NCBI GenBank assembly: GCA_963969395.1
Contig: OZ017800.1
Location: 12,556,479 to 12,620,478, forward strand
From: Pseudoscleropodium purum
Lineage: Eukaryota; Streptophyta; Bryopsida; Hypnales; Brachytheciaceae
Direction: 5' to 3'
DNA: 64,000 bases
The notes beneath the pieces are model-generated. The model was not told the origin of the DNA. It worked only from the letters and a program-made list of their open reading frames with translations, and made no database searches. The translations under genes and the position numbers were made by a program. Within the stretch, counting starts at the first letter, position 1; the number at the start of each line of letters is the position of its first letter. This document shows positions 34,454 to 45,604 of this stretch, in pieces.

Positions 34454-37400
34454 TTGTGTGATTCTATTTATCAACTCTACCAACCTATTGAACCAGTTCA
34501 ATTGGAGGTGGTATTTGTTCATGGATTAGAGCATGACAATTGCAAAGATGCATATTGGAAGACTTGGTTGGCTCGAGATGGTACACCAAACAATATTTGG
34601 CCTATGAAATGGCTCCCTAAGGAGTTCCCCTTTGCAAAAAATTTTGCATTAAAATACGATGCTAGCATAAAGCAAACTACCATTGATGGAAGGATGGACT
34701 TGTTTTCTATAGGAGAGGCACTTGTACAAGAAATGGTGTTGTTTGGTGAAATTGGACAAAATGGGATCCCGGTGGTGTTTGTGTGTCATGGGTTCGGTGG
34801 CTTGGTAGCTAAGCAAATTGTTATTAGTGCTAAGAATCATTTTCCACAATACCTTGATGCTCAAAAGTTGTTGAAGAACATTGGTGCAATTTTGTTTTAT
34901 TCAACCCCCCATCATGGATCACATCTTGGTAGGTTTTCTTCATATGTTTATAGCATTTGGGGGGGTGGAAAGGGCCCCTTATCAAAGGATTTGGAAGTGT
35001 TAAGCACAAATATAAGTCGTCTCAACCAAGAGTTTGTGCAAGTTGCACAAAGTGAGGAGAACTCATGGTATTTTGCGTTAGCAGTTGGGATACAAGTAAC
35101 AAAAGAAGTAAGTCATTGGTAGATTGTATTGACTTTAGTTTTTTTGAGGTTAAGTAAAGTTGTGATTTAGGTGTCAATGGTCGTACTTTATTATTGATGC
35201 TTCATCTACTAATGTGAGAAATTTATGTCATCTTGGACAGTATGGTGAAATGGTGGTGGAAGAAGCATCTTCAAGGTTTGAACTTGGTAATTATCTTGCT
35301 TTGCACGATGATCACTTTGATGTTGTGAGACCCAAAACCAAGAAGGATTCTAGCTATTTATGGTTGACTAATTGCTTGAAAAAAGTCTTGGATAAATATG
35401 CAGTTAAGCCTGATGTAGAAGTAGAGAGCTTTTTACCTGATGGCTTTGTGAGATTAGAGGTACAAGAAGAAATCATTAAAAGGAAGTTACAAGAAGTATT
35501 TATTGTAGGATTGGTTGGAATGGGAGGTATTGGAAAGACAACTTTGGCAAAAGTAGTGTACCAATCGATATGCAAAGATTTTGAGAGGAATTTCTATTTG
35601 GATGACATAAAATCAAAGGCAAACTTGGATGAAGTGTTGATTACATTGCTACAAAATTTTGGAATCAAAGACAGAAAGACAAGTTGTACTATAGAGCGAA
35701 GTGCCTTTCAAGATTGCAAGAAGAGTTTGTTAGAAGATTTGAAGATATATGTGCAACAACATAGAGTATTGGTGGTCATGGATGATGTAGGGACACAAGA
35801 GAACTTTGGCAATTTTCTCAAGGATATGGATTTCTTGAATGGAAACAAAGAGTCTAAAATAATTGTCACTTGTAGAAATTGGCAAGAGTTGAAGGAAATT
35901 GTACAATGGAGTGGAAAATACGAGGTGCAACCTATGAGTTGTAGCCAAGATATTGAACTATTTGCTTATCATGCATTCAAGGGATTGAAGGGAGCTACAA
36001 TTTTGGAAGAAAGGCATGAAAAACTACTTCATTTTTTGTCAAAGGATTCCTCAAAAGACTTAATTGATGACTTTGAAAGAAAGTGCAATGAAGTTGTGGA
36101 GGCTTGTGGTGGATTGCCATTAAGCCTTGAAGTGATGGATTGTTGCTTGGGAGGTTATCTAATGGACATTGATCTATCAAGCACAGATTGCTTAAATTAT
36201 TGGAATGGGGCATTGGAGAAATTGAAGCATGGTGAGCCTTTAAAAGGGGGAGTTGACAATGATAGGCTTTGGAAGGTGTTGCAAATAAGTTATGACTGCT
36301 TATATGAGACCGAACAAAACATGTTCTTGGATATTGCATGTTTCTTCTGTGATTCAATTTGATATGGTGAAGAAACTCTATCACGGATATGGGGAGGTAA
36401 ATCTAAAAAGTTGATCGAGTTGAAGAATTTGAAAGAAAGATGTTTGGTGAAGATCAATATAGAAGATCAAAGTGTGACCATGCATGACCAATTGCGTGAT
36501 ATGGGTCGTAGTATTGTAAGACGGCAACAGGAAGGAGGTTTGAATAAGATGACTAGATTATGGGACTTTGAGGATGTTCACAAGCTTTTGCAAAGTAATG
36601 AGGTAGTTCTATATCATATGATTTGTTGATTGAAGTCATTCAAGGTTCTTTTATGTTCCAACATTATTTTTAGGATTTTATTCTAAAGATTTAATTTTTT
36701 CTCTTTGATAATGTCAGATAACATCTCTATGGATACAAGGTTTATCATTAGATGAATCAAATATAACATCACCAACCATTGTGGAATATAAACCAAGTGG
36801 GAGTTCAAAATGATTGAAGATTGGCAAGCAAAAGTCATTTAGTTTGGATTGTCCTGAGCTCCAGTTGTTAAACCTTCATGATGTGGAAGAGAATATTATT
36901 GAATCTATCAATATCAAGGGTTTGTCACATATTCAGTGGCTTTGCTTGAAGGGAATCAACATCTTTAAATTGCCAAAGTTTGTACAAGCTTGTAATGATC
37001 TATGTGTTCTAGACATGGGAAATTGTTGGTATTTGCAGAACCTTGATGAATCCGTTACAAACTTAGTCAACTTATTGGAGCTCAATCTTTCCATGTGTAC
37101 AAACCTTGTGAATCTACCAAAATCCCTTGGAAATATGGTTGATTTAAGGAGACTTGATCTCTTAGGTTGTAAGGGACTCAATAGTCTACCAAATTCTATA
37201 GGCAAGTTAGTCAACTTATCCATGTTTAATATTATAAGTTGTGAAGGGCTCCAAAATCTACCAAATTCCATTGGCAATATGATTAATTTAACTAGCCTTG
37301 ATCTCCATAGTTGCAAAGGGCTAATAAGTCTACCAGATTCCATAAGCAAGTTAGTCAATTTATCCATGCTTAATATTTCTCATTGTGAGGGGCTCCAAAG

Positions 37401-38931
37401 TCTACCAAATTCCATCGGCGATATGGTCAATTTAACCAACCTTCATCTCTATGGTTGCAAAGAGCTAATAAATCTACCTGATTTCAGAGGCAAGTTAGTC
37501 AATTTATCCACACTTGATATTTCTCGTTGTGAAGGGCTCCAAAGTCTACCAAATTCCATTGGGGATATGGTCAATTTAACCAGCCTTGATCTCTATGGTT
37601 GCAAGGGGCTAATAAATCTACCAGATTCCATAGGCAAGTTAGTCAACTTATCCATGCTTGAAATCTATGGTTGTGAGGGGCTCCAAAGTCTACCAAATTC
37701 CATTGGTGATATGGTCAATTTAACTAGCCTTAATCTCTTTGATTGCAAGGGGCTAATAAGTCTACCACATTTCATGGGCAAGTTAGTCAACCTATCCATA
37801 TTTGGTATATCCAATTGTGAAGGACTCCAAAGTCTACCAAATTCCATCGGCGATATGGTTAATTTAACCACTCTTCATATCTTTGATTGCAAAAGGCTAA
37901 TAGGTCTACCAGATTCCATTGACAAATTAGTCAACTTATCCACGCTTGATATTTATGGATGTGAAGGGCTCCAAAGTCTACCAAATTCCATTAGCGATAT
38001 GATTAATTTAACCAACCTTGATCTCTCTGGTTGCAAAGGGCTAATAGGTCTACCAAATTCCATTGACAAATTAGTCAACTTATCCAAGCTTAATATTTCT
38101 GGTTGCGAGGGGCTCCAAAGTCTACCAAACTCCATTGGCAATATGGTCAATTTAACCAACCTTGATCTCTCTGATTGCAAAGGGCTAATAGATCTACCAA
38201 ATTCCATTGACAAATTAGTCAACTTATCTAAACTTCGTATTATTGGTTGCAAATGGCTCCAAAGTCTACCAAATTCTATCAGCAATATGGTCAATTTAAC
38301 CAACCTTCATCTCTCTTGTTGTAAGGGGCTAATAAATCTACCACATTCCATATGCAAGTTAGTCAATTTATCCATACTTGATATTTCTGGTTGTGAGGGA
38401 CTCCAAAGTCTACCAAATTCCATTGGGGATATGGTCAATTTAACCAGCCTTAATCTCTATGGTTGCAAGGGGCTAATAAGTCTACCAGATTCCATAGGCA
38501 AGTTAGTCAACTTATCCATGCTTGAAATCTGTGGTTGTGAGGGGCTCCAAAGTCTACCAAATTCCATTGGGGATATGGTCAATTTAACCAGCCTTGATCT
38601 CTATGGTTGCAAGGGGCTAATAAGTCTACCAGATTCCATAGGTAAGTTAGTCAACTTATCCATGCTTGAAATCTATGGTTGTGAGGGGCTCCAAAGTCTA
38701 CCAAATTCCATTGGTGATATGGTCAATTTAACTAGCCTTAATCTCTATGGTTGCAAGGGGCTAATAAGTCTACCAGATTCCATAGGCAAGTTAGTCAATT
38801 TATCCACACTTGATATTTCTAGTTGTGAGGGACTCCAAAGTCTACCAAATTCCATCACCAATATGGTTAATTTGACCAACCTTCATCTCTATAGTTACAA
38901 AAGGCTAATAGGTCTAACAAAATTCCATTAA
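34454..38931 (+). pseudogene. Alpha/beta-hydrolase-NB-ARC-LRR (HNL-type) resistance-like gene with two in-frame TGA codons
   Basis: Exon 34,454-35,107 encodes an alpha/beta-hydrolase domain (VVFVHGL oxyanion region, VCHGFGGLVAKQ nucleophile elbow, YSTPHHGS). Intron 35,108-35,240 (GTAAGT...CAG, phase 0). Exon 35,241-36,602 encodes the NB-ARC: GMGGIGKTT (35,517-35,543), kinase-2 VLVVMDD, IIVTCRN, CGGLPL, LDIACFF and MHDQLRDMGR. Intron 36,603-36,717. Exon 36,718-38,931 encodes about 26 leucine-rich repeats. All three exons join in one frame, interrupted only by TGA at 36,360 and TGA at 36,811. Hydrolase-NBS-LRR proteins are described from liverworts and are presumed immune receptors. The Ser of GxSxG is Gly here (codon 34,790), so the hydrolase is probably not catalytic. 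The first start codon was not found, and the 3' end degrades after a one-base insertion near 38,918. Confidence 0.85.
37240..38920 (+). repeat. 144-bp tandem array inside the LRR exon, about 12 units
   Basis: Each 144-bp unit encodes two 24-residue plant-type LRRs, one of GLQSLPNSIGDMVNLT type and one of GLISLPDSIGKLVNLS type. Twelve units are countable. Those covering 38,395-38,830 are nearly identical at the DNA level, which points to recent expansion by unequal exchange. Degenerate remains of one more unit run to 39,038, where a CACTA-type terminus begins. Confidence 0.9.
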
Positions 38932-39038
38932 CAAATTAGTCGATTTATTTGAACTTTGTATTATTGGTTGCAAGTGGCTCTAAAGTTTACCAGATTCTAA
39001 TGGCAATATGGTCAATTTTACCAGTGTTCATCTCCTTG

Positions 39039-41110
39039 CACTACAAAAATATGAACATTCTATGACTACGTATATGACTATGTTTTCAGTTATTGTAGAC
39101 ATGTATGATTACTATAAAAAAATTGGGTGCAACAATCATTGTGGTCAAGTCTTTCATATAAATGACTACATTTTTATATCACCATCCTTCTTTGTATATG
39201 AAAACTTCATCCATGAAATTGTTTGATGTGGATGTTTATGTGGTGATGATTGTATGATGTGGCATAGGGGTTTTTTCAATCATATGTTGGTTTTGGTATT
39301 TGTTATGGTTGGTCTCACTTTGTCGATATAGCAGTATGAGATTGGAGGGGCAGTTTTAGCATGGTTTAGGATTGTTTGTGAGTTATTTCTCAATAATAGC
39401 ATAGTTGAGTCTAAATTTAGATACAATCATTCTTTTTTGTGTAATTCTAGTGCAGTGACACGTGAATTGCATGTATTGTACGTGAGTTGTGTGTGAGTTT
39501 TATGTAAGTTGCATATGAATCATATTGTTGTACTACTCTACATTGCTACGTTGTCGTAAGAAGGCATTTATTTACTATGGAGTTCATTCTATGACCAAAT
39601 CATTACATACAACTGCATGAAAGATGATTGCAATGGTAAATGACATTTGCCATAATGTGAGAGTCCTACCTTAATGAAGGATGCCCAAATTTTGAGAATG
39701 TAGGAGACAACCTAAAAACAATATGGTCAAAGTTTTAGTTGGCGACAACTCCAATTGTGAATTTCTATTGATAAAGGTCTTTCAATTTTGACAATGACTC
39801 ATAAATGGCAAGTATGACCAACATATGACTATTCAATGACAAGAGAGTGACTACTAAATGCTTACACAGTCGTTCTCTACTACTACAATGCAAGCAACAG
39901 AGGACTTTGGAATGTCATTTCCCAACATGCAAATCTCTTGAGCGACACATTGACACTCCTTGACTTCACCTCCTTCTTAGAAGTATGACACTTCTTCTCT
40001 TCCATCATTGTTGTCTTCGACCTCGTCTCCCTCGTCCCTACTTTCTTCTAAAAACATGCACCAAAAAAATTAGAATTGAAAATGAATACTAGGTAAGGGG
40101 ACATGAATGAGGTATAACCACATGATTCACAATTCCCCTCACCTTCCATTGATTCAACATTGTCATTGGTGTCTAATTTCTGAATGCATTTATGCCTTTT
40201 TTGAAACTAATCAACACATTGTTTTGAACAATCAACTTATACAAATCCTAAGAGACCTAAAGTAAGAGCTATGATATCCAAGACAAATGAACTCATTTTT
40301 TTGAACAACCAACTTACAAAAACCCTAAGAAAAGCAAACATAGAAAGAATTGTGATGCCCAAGAGAAATCAACTCATTTTTTTAACAACCAACTTACACA
40401 AACCCTAAAAGAACCAAACTTAGAAAGAGTTATAATACTCAAGAGAGATTAGCTCATTTTTTTGGAATAATCAACTTACACAAATCCTAAGAGAACCAAA
40501 CTTAGAAAGAGTTGTAATACCCAAGAGAAATCAACTCATTTTTTCAAACAATCAACTAATACAAACCCTAAGAAAACCAAAACAAAAGTTGTGATATACA
40601 AAAAAAATTAATCATTATTTTGAGCAATCAACTTATATAAATTTTAAGAAAAACAAAATAAGAGTTGCAATACCTAAGACGAATCAACTCACTTCTTTAT
40701 AAAGATGGAGTAATGGTGAGATGCAACAAGCACAAAAACGTAGTGGCAGTTGAGAAGAAATATAGGGTTATGTTCATGCCAACAAGAAAGGTGAAATCTG
40801 AGCCATTTGTGTCATACAAAGATTAGATTGAATCACAGGATGCTACATAGAAACCCTAACTTAGTATTAGTATGACTATTCTATAATTGATTCACAACTA
40901 TTTTAGGATTGATTTATGAATATTCTATGATTAATCTATAGCTACATCCATTTCAAGTCAGATTAATAAATTTCCATGTCAAAGTTTCAACTATTTCTTG
41001 AATGAAAAGGTGAAGATGTACATAGTGTTTGCATAATTATTATGAACTCTTCATCTTTGCAATCATTTCAACAACTAAACAATGACTGCAATATTGTACA
41101 CATCAGAGAA
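39039..41110 (+). repeat. Left arm of a 2.1-kb inverted repeat
   Basis: Inverted copy of 45,605-47,853. It includes a run of about 60-80-bp repeats (40,200-40,680), each containing an AACCAACTTACA-like and an AGAGTTGTAATACCCAAGAG-like phrase. A short coding-like piece with many Lys/Glu codons (about 39,940-40,050, minus) is shared with 46,760-46,870 on the other arm. Confidence 0.75.
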
Positions 41111-41699
41111 CTAGTTACGAGCGACTTCATACACTGATTATTATTTTCAGATGCCAATAGATGAAGACAACAGATAATAGAGGCAACGCAACATATATCT
41201 AAGATGATGTCGGCTTTTCCTAGTTAATTTCCACTACAAGTTGTTATGCATGTTGGAGCCTTTCATTTTTTCAAGTCAAGCAATACAAGTTTTCTTTTTT
41301 GATGTGCCTAGAAACCAAGCTAAAAAATAGTTTTGCTGAAGAAAACATGAGGTAAGAGGAAGGTACTTGACTCAACAAATGTTTTTATAAGCACCACAAT
41401 GGATGAAAACAGTCTTAGAGCTCGAGAAGTTGTGCCAACACCTCTGCAAGTATCTTCTCTCATTGAGGCAATTGAATTGTCTCCCAAGGACAATCTATTA
41501 GTACATGTAGAGTATTAGCTAGGTATTTTTCTTTTCTAGTGAGTTGTACTGACACCACTTCATCTCTCTTACAAAAGCAAGATAAAGAGCTCTAATGTAA
41601 TCTCTAGATGCATCTTTGGATTATTATATGTATCTGCATTGTATCAATATTGAAATAGAAGAGGAAAGCATGCATTCCTTGAACAAATGCGCTTATAGC
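41111..41699. other. Spacer between inverted arms, nothing recognised
   Basis: About 590 bases of AT-rich DNA between the left inverted arm and the nested element at 41,700. I see no gene, RNA or repeat copy in it. Confidence 0.4.
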
Positions 41700-43699
41700 C
41701 ACTACTAAAAAATGAAGTCCAAATCAACAAAAAATCAACATATTTCTAGTGATTTGGGTACTACAATGACTGTTTTCACATTTTTTTGTTAATGGTAAAA
41801 AAAAAATTTATTTGGATAGTGCAATGACAAAATCAAGAGATCCTCAAAAGTTATGGACAAAATTTAGAGAGGATGTTAAAAAATGTCAAAAATGTCAAAA
41901 ATGTTAAAAGTAATGACTTCCCAACCTTTCTTTGAACTTTGTCCAAAACTTTTGAGTATAGTCGCTAAACCTCAAACAAAATTTTGGAGATGAAAGCTTA
42001 TTTGAATTACCAACTTTTTTTAGTTCTAAATGTTTTCAAAAAAGTTCTTTTACTATGCCAAAACAACCTCCAAAGTTTGTTGAAATTACAAAAAAATAAT
42101 TTTCAACACCTATCTCAATTTTGTTCATAACTTTTGATTGGAGGATTAACATCTTGAAGGCATTGTTATAATTTAAAGTTCAAAACTCTTTAAAATTTAG
42201 TTATAAAATTTAAAAATGTCAATTTCAATCATGATTAATTTGTAATGTTATTATTATTTTTCAACAATATTTAAAATTGAATTACAAAAAAGGTATCAAA
42301 GTTTATTTTAATGTACAAATTTCACAACTACCAATAAATTAAAAATCTTCATAATTTCCATCTCATTAATCAAAATAGAATACTTCAAAGCTTTTCATAT
42401 AAGAATAATTTTTGGAAGTCAAATTGAAATGTTTATTTTTATAAATAGCGATATTTTAAGAATTTTTTTGAGATTCCCAAGTTCTTCATAGATTAAGAAA
42501 AACTACATATGATGTACTAACTTTTCAATCATGTGATCAAAAGTTATAAGAATTGTTGTACTTTAAAGCTACTCATTGGGCAAATGTCTTGTGAAAACTT
42601 TAAAGCAAAAAAATGAAAATTTTGTCCAAAATGAGCTATCCAAAATATCTATATTGCCAAAAAATGCCGTTTGGTCATTTAAAGATTAATTTTTCAATTT
42701 TCAAGTGGTTTGGTTTTATCTTCCAAACAATTTATCCAAAAAAATGTGCATCAATCCTTGAACTTGTAAGTATTCATTATATGTTGAAGAAATATGTTGG
42801 GAATATATAATAAAAACTTCAAAAAAAAAATTTCATATTCATGCTTGAAGAAAATAGTATATACATAAAAAAAAAATTAATAACTTTATCATTCACAACT
42901 CGGTGTTTTCAAAACTCAATAGACTTTAATGGTTGTTTGCACATGGTAAACTAATTTTTTTCTTAAATTTTTAACTAAGAAAATTTGGTAAATAAAGCTA
43001 ACTTTCATTGAGAAAAATCTATTTATGATTTGGAGTCTTCAATTAAAAGTTATAGACAAAATTCAAAGAGGGATTAGAATGACCATTTTTCTTTAACACT
43101 TTTAAACATCCTCTCTGAATTTTGTCCATAACTTATGATTGTAAACTCCAAATTGAAAACAGATTTTTGGAAATGAAAGGTAGTTTTATTTAACAACTTT
43201 TAATGGTTAAAAGTTTAAGAAAAAGTTAGTTTACAATGTGAAAACAGCCCTTGAAGTTTGCTGACTTTACAAGGCAAATGAAAAAAAACTAAAAAACTAG
43301 TTAAATAAAAAAAACATGTACTTTCATAATCATGTGAACATATGGGTGGTTCAATGGTATATGACCTTGAAGTTTTACCTCCAAGGTCCGGGGTTCAAAC
43401 CCCAGTGACGGCTCACTTGTATGGTGGGATTGACACATTTCACAATTTTGTTGGACAATTTTGTTTTTCCCACAAATTTATGTTGAAATTAACAAAAAAA
43501 AATTGTTGAAAATCAACACTATTTTGTTTCCAAATCAACACTTTTGTATTGATAAACTACACATAAGTGTTGATTTCAACATTCAAATCAACATTTTTTT
43601 ACTATGCAATGTCCAAATCAATATGTCCTAATTAACAAAAAATGAATAAAAAAAATCACCAATTTTTTGTCAATTTGGACTCTGATTTTTCTAGTAGTG
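41700..43699. mobile_element. 2.0-kb nested CACTA-like non-autonomous element
   Basis: The left end CACTACTAAAAAATGAAGTC and the right end on the minus strand CACTACTAGAAAAATCAGAG continue into a shared AGTCCAAATCAACAAAAAAT-like segment. This gives about 40 bp of imperfect terminal inverted repeat. No protein is encoded. Inside, a phrase around TTTGTCCAAAACTTTTGA recurs (41,940, 43,115) and is shared with the element at 60,966-63,229. The flanking 3 bp (AGC, TTT) do not match. Confidence 0.65.
43341..43430 (+). repeat. tRNA-derived SINE-like sequence
   Basis: Contains a polymerase III A box TGGTTCAATGG (43,347-43,357) and, 34 bases further on, a B box within GGGGTTCAAACCCC (about 43,390-43,403), which also forms a T-arm hairpin. 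An ACCTTG...CAAGGT stem lies where an anticodon arm would be, but the loop is far too long for a working tRNA. So this is tRNA-derived repeat DNA rather than a tRNA gene. It sits inside the nested element 41,700-43,699. Confidence 0.6.
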
Positions 43700-45604
43700 T
43701 TTAGATCCTTGGTACCTTTGGTGTCAAATTTAATTTTTTTGGTATTTTGAAAAAAAGTAATAGTATTTATTAAGTCAATGTTACAAATTAACTTCAAACA
43801 TTGACCCAATTGGATGTTGGTAGGGTTCGTTTGGTGTAAGCTAAGTTATCATTGGAGCACTTATGCCTAGCTTATATAGCAACAATTGTATGTTTATGTC
43901 ATCAATGTTGTCTTGTTGAAAAGAATTTTGGGTTTTGGCATTTGATGTTGCATGTCGTATATGACAAACGTCAAGTAAGTGTAACAATGTTATCAAGTAG
44001 AAATTTAGGGGTTTTTTTACCCCAGGAAAAATGGATTTTGTCAACAAGGCTAGTCCGTAAGAATGACGTGGAAATCAAAGACCATGTTAGCACAAGTGAC
44101 TACGGGTCGAGGGAGCGACCTTGGGTCAGGGGCAACTACGAGTGCAGCTTAGGTGACCTCAAATCGAGAGGCGAGCTTGGGTCAAAATTGTCAAAAATCC
44201 TTGTTCAAAACTACCATTTCTAGTGCAATGAGCAAAAAAAATTAAATGATATTTTGCATATATAACCATAGGATGTTGTAGTAGAATAGTATGAAAATGT
44301 GTGGAAAAAATTTCAAACACTTTGGCCACATAGATTACAAGATAAATGTGTTCAAAGTGCAAAAGTCATATTTTTTGGTATAATTGCAAACTAGTTCATT
44401 AGAAGAGTTTTGGGGGTCCAGAAGCTTGTTTTGGGCCTGTTTCTCCACAGCTAGGGGAACGGCCCACTGTCAAAATTTTCTTTTTCGTAAAAAAAAAAAA
44501 AAAAAAAAAAATTAGTCTCCAAATGTATAAAAATTAATTAATTTTTAATTTTTAATTTTTTGGTCAATGACGTGGCAGGGTCTCGACCACGTCAAACCAC
44601 TACGCCAAACCTGTTTCCTGCATTCACAGGCTGTGATAACTCACAGGTATCCACAGGCCCCAAAAATCTTCTAATGTAAGAGACTATGAATCTTCTTTAA
44701 CTAAAAAAGTTTGCACTATAATATTGTAGATTTTGAATTTAAATTTTTTTTCATCATTTAAAATTATATTGAAAAAATTCAATAAATAAAAGTTAAAAGA
44801 ATAATATGGTTTTTATTCTTAAAAAAAAATTGTTAAGTTAAAGAAGGTTTAGGGTAGATAGAAAAACTAAATCATCAATAGCTATACAAAGGACTTAAAA
44901 TGCACTAATCTCAATAGTGAGATTATTTTAAAAGATCAAAGTTAATTATGTGGAACTACTATTTTTGCAAAAAATTGAAAATTGAGCCCAAAAGGAATCT
45001 TATGCTTTTTTTTTTTAAAAACTATCAGTAGAAGAAAACAATGTTTTCCAAAATTGCAAAATCTAGACTTGCAGTGTCTTGAATGATGTCTACAATCATT
45101 GCAAGAAAAAGGGGCCTTTTACAACCAACTGAACAAAAATTGACTGTCATAAATGACTATAGAACAACTAGAGCTCCCTAATTGCACACGCAGTGTAATG
45201 TGTACAAAAAGATAGTCATTTCATAGTCATTCGTAGTCATTTTGTAGACAAGGGGATGAACTATATGGAAACTATGACCAAACAGTCCTTTCATCCGCTT
45301 CTTTTCATTCAAAAAATTGTTGGAAGGTGTGACGTGAACTTCTAAGGCCAAACACTTGATTGTCTCAATCGTATACTAGTTGTAGAACAAATGTGTATTG
45401 ATTGCGTCAACCTAAATGAATGACTATAATATTACTGGTGAATGAATGGAACATCCATTGTAAACTACCATTCTAACCAATTGCAAGAGTCATCATGTAT
45501 GTTTTATAAAACAAAAAAAAGGTATCCGCCACAACCAATAGAACTATGACTTACTATCCTAAATGATTGCAAAATACTATAGTAGAGTTATGCTCTATAA
45601 TTGA
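43700..45604. other. Spacer with dispersed repeat and poly-A tract
   Basis: Holds a minus-strand copy of the ACTACAAGATCC-type repeat (about 44,150-44,350), a 23-base A tract (44,489-44,511) and a degenerate CACTA-like end at about 45,100. A 123-codon frame at 43,852-44,223 has no recognisable domain and I do not treat it as a gene. Confidence 0.45.

Noticed and set aside
36933..38303. Minus-strand ORFs across the LRR exon
   Set aside because: They are antisense shadows of the regular LRR repeat and show no family of their own.
43341..43430. Functional tRNA gene
   Set aside because: A and B boxes are good, but the presumed anticodon arm has an oversized loop and no acceptor stem closes, so it is a tRNA-derived repeat.
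43852..44223. 123-codon ORF as a gene
   Set aside because: No domain, no splice or promoter context, and it overlaps a dispersed repeat copy.
44489..44511. Processed pseudogene or LINE marked by the poly-A tract
   Set aside because: No coding sequence or target duplication was found next to the 23-base A run.
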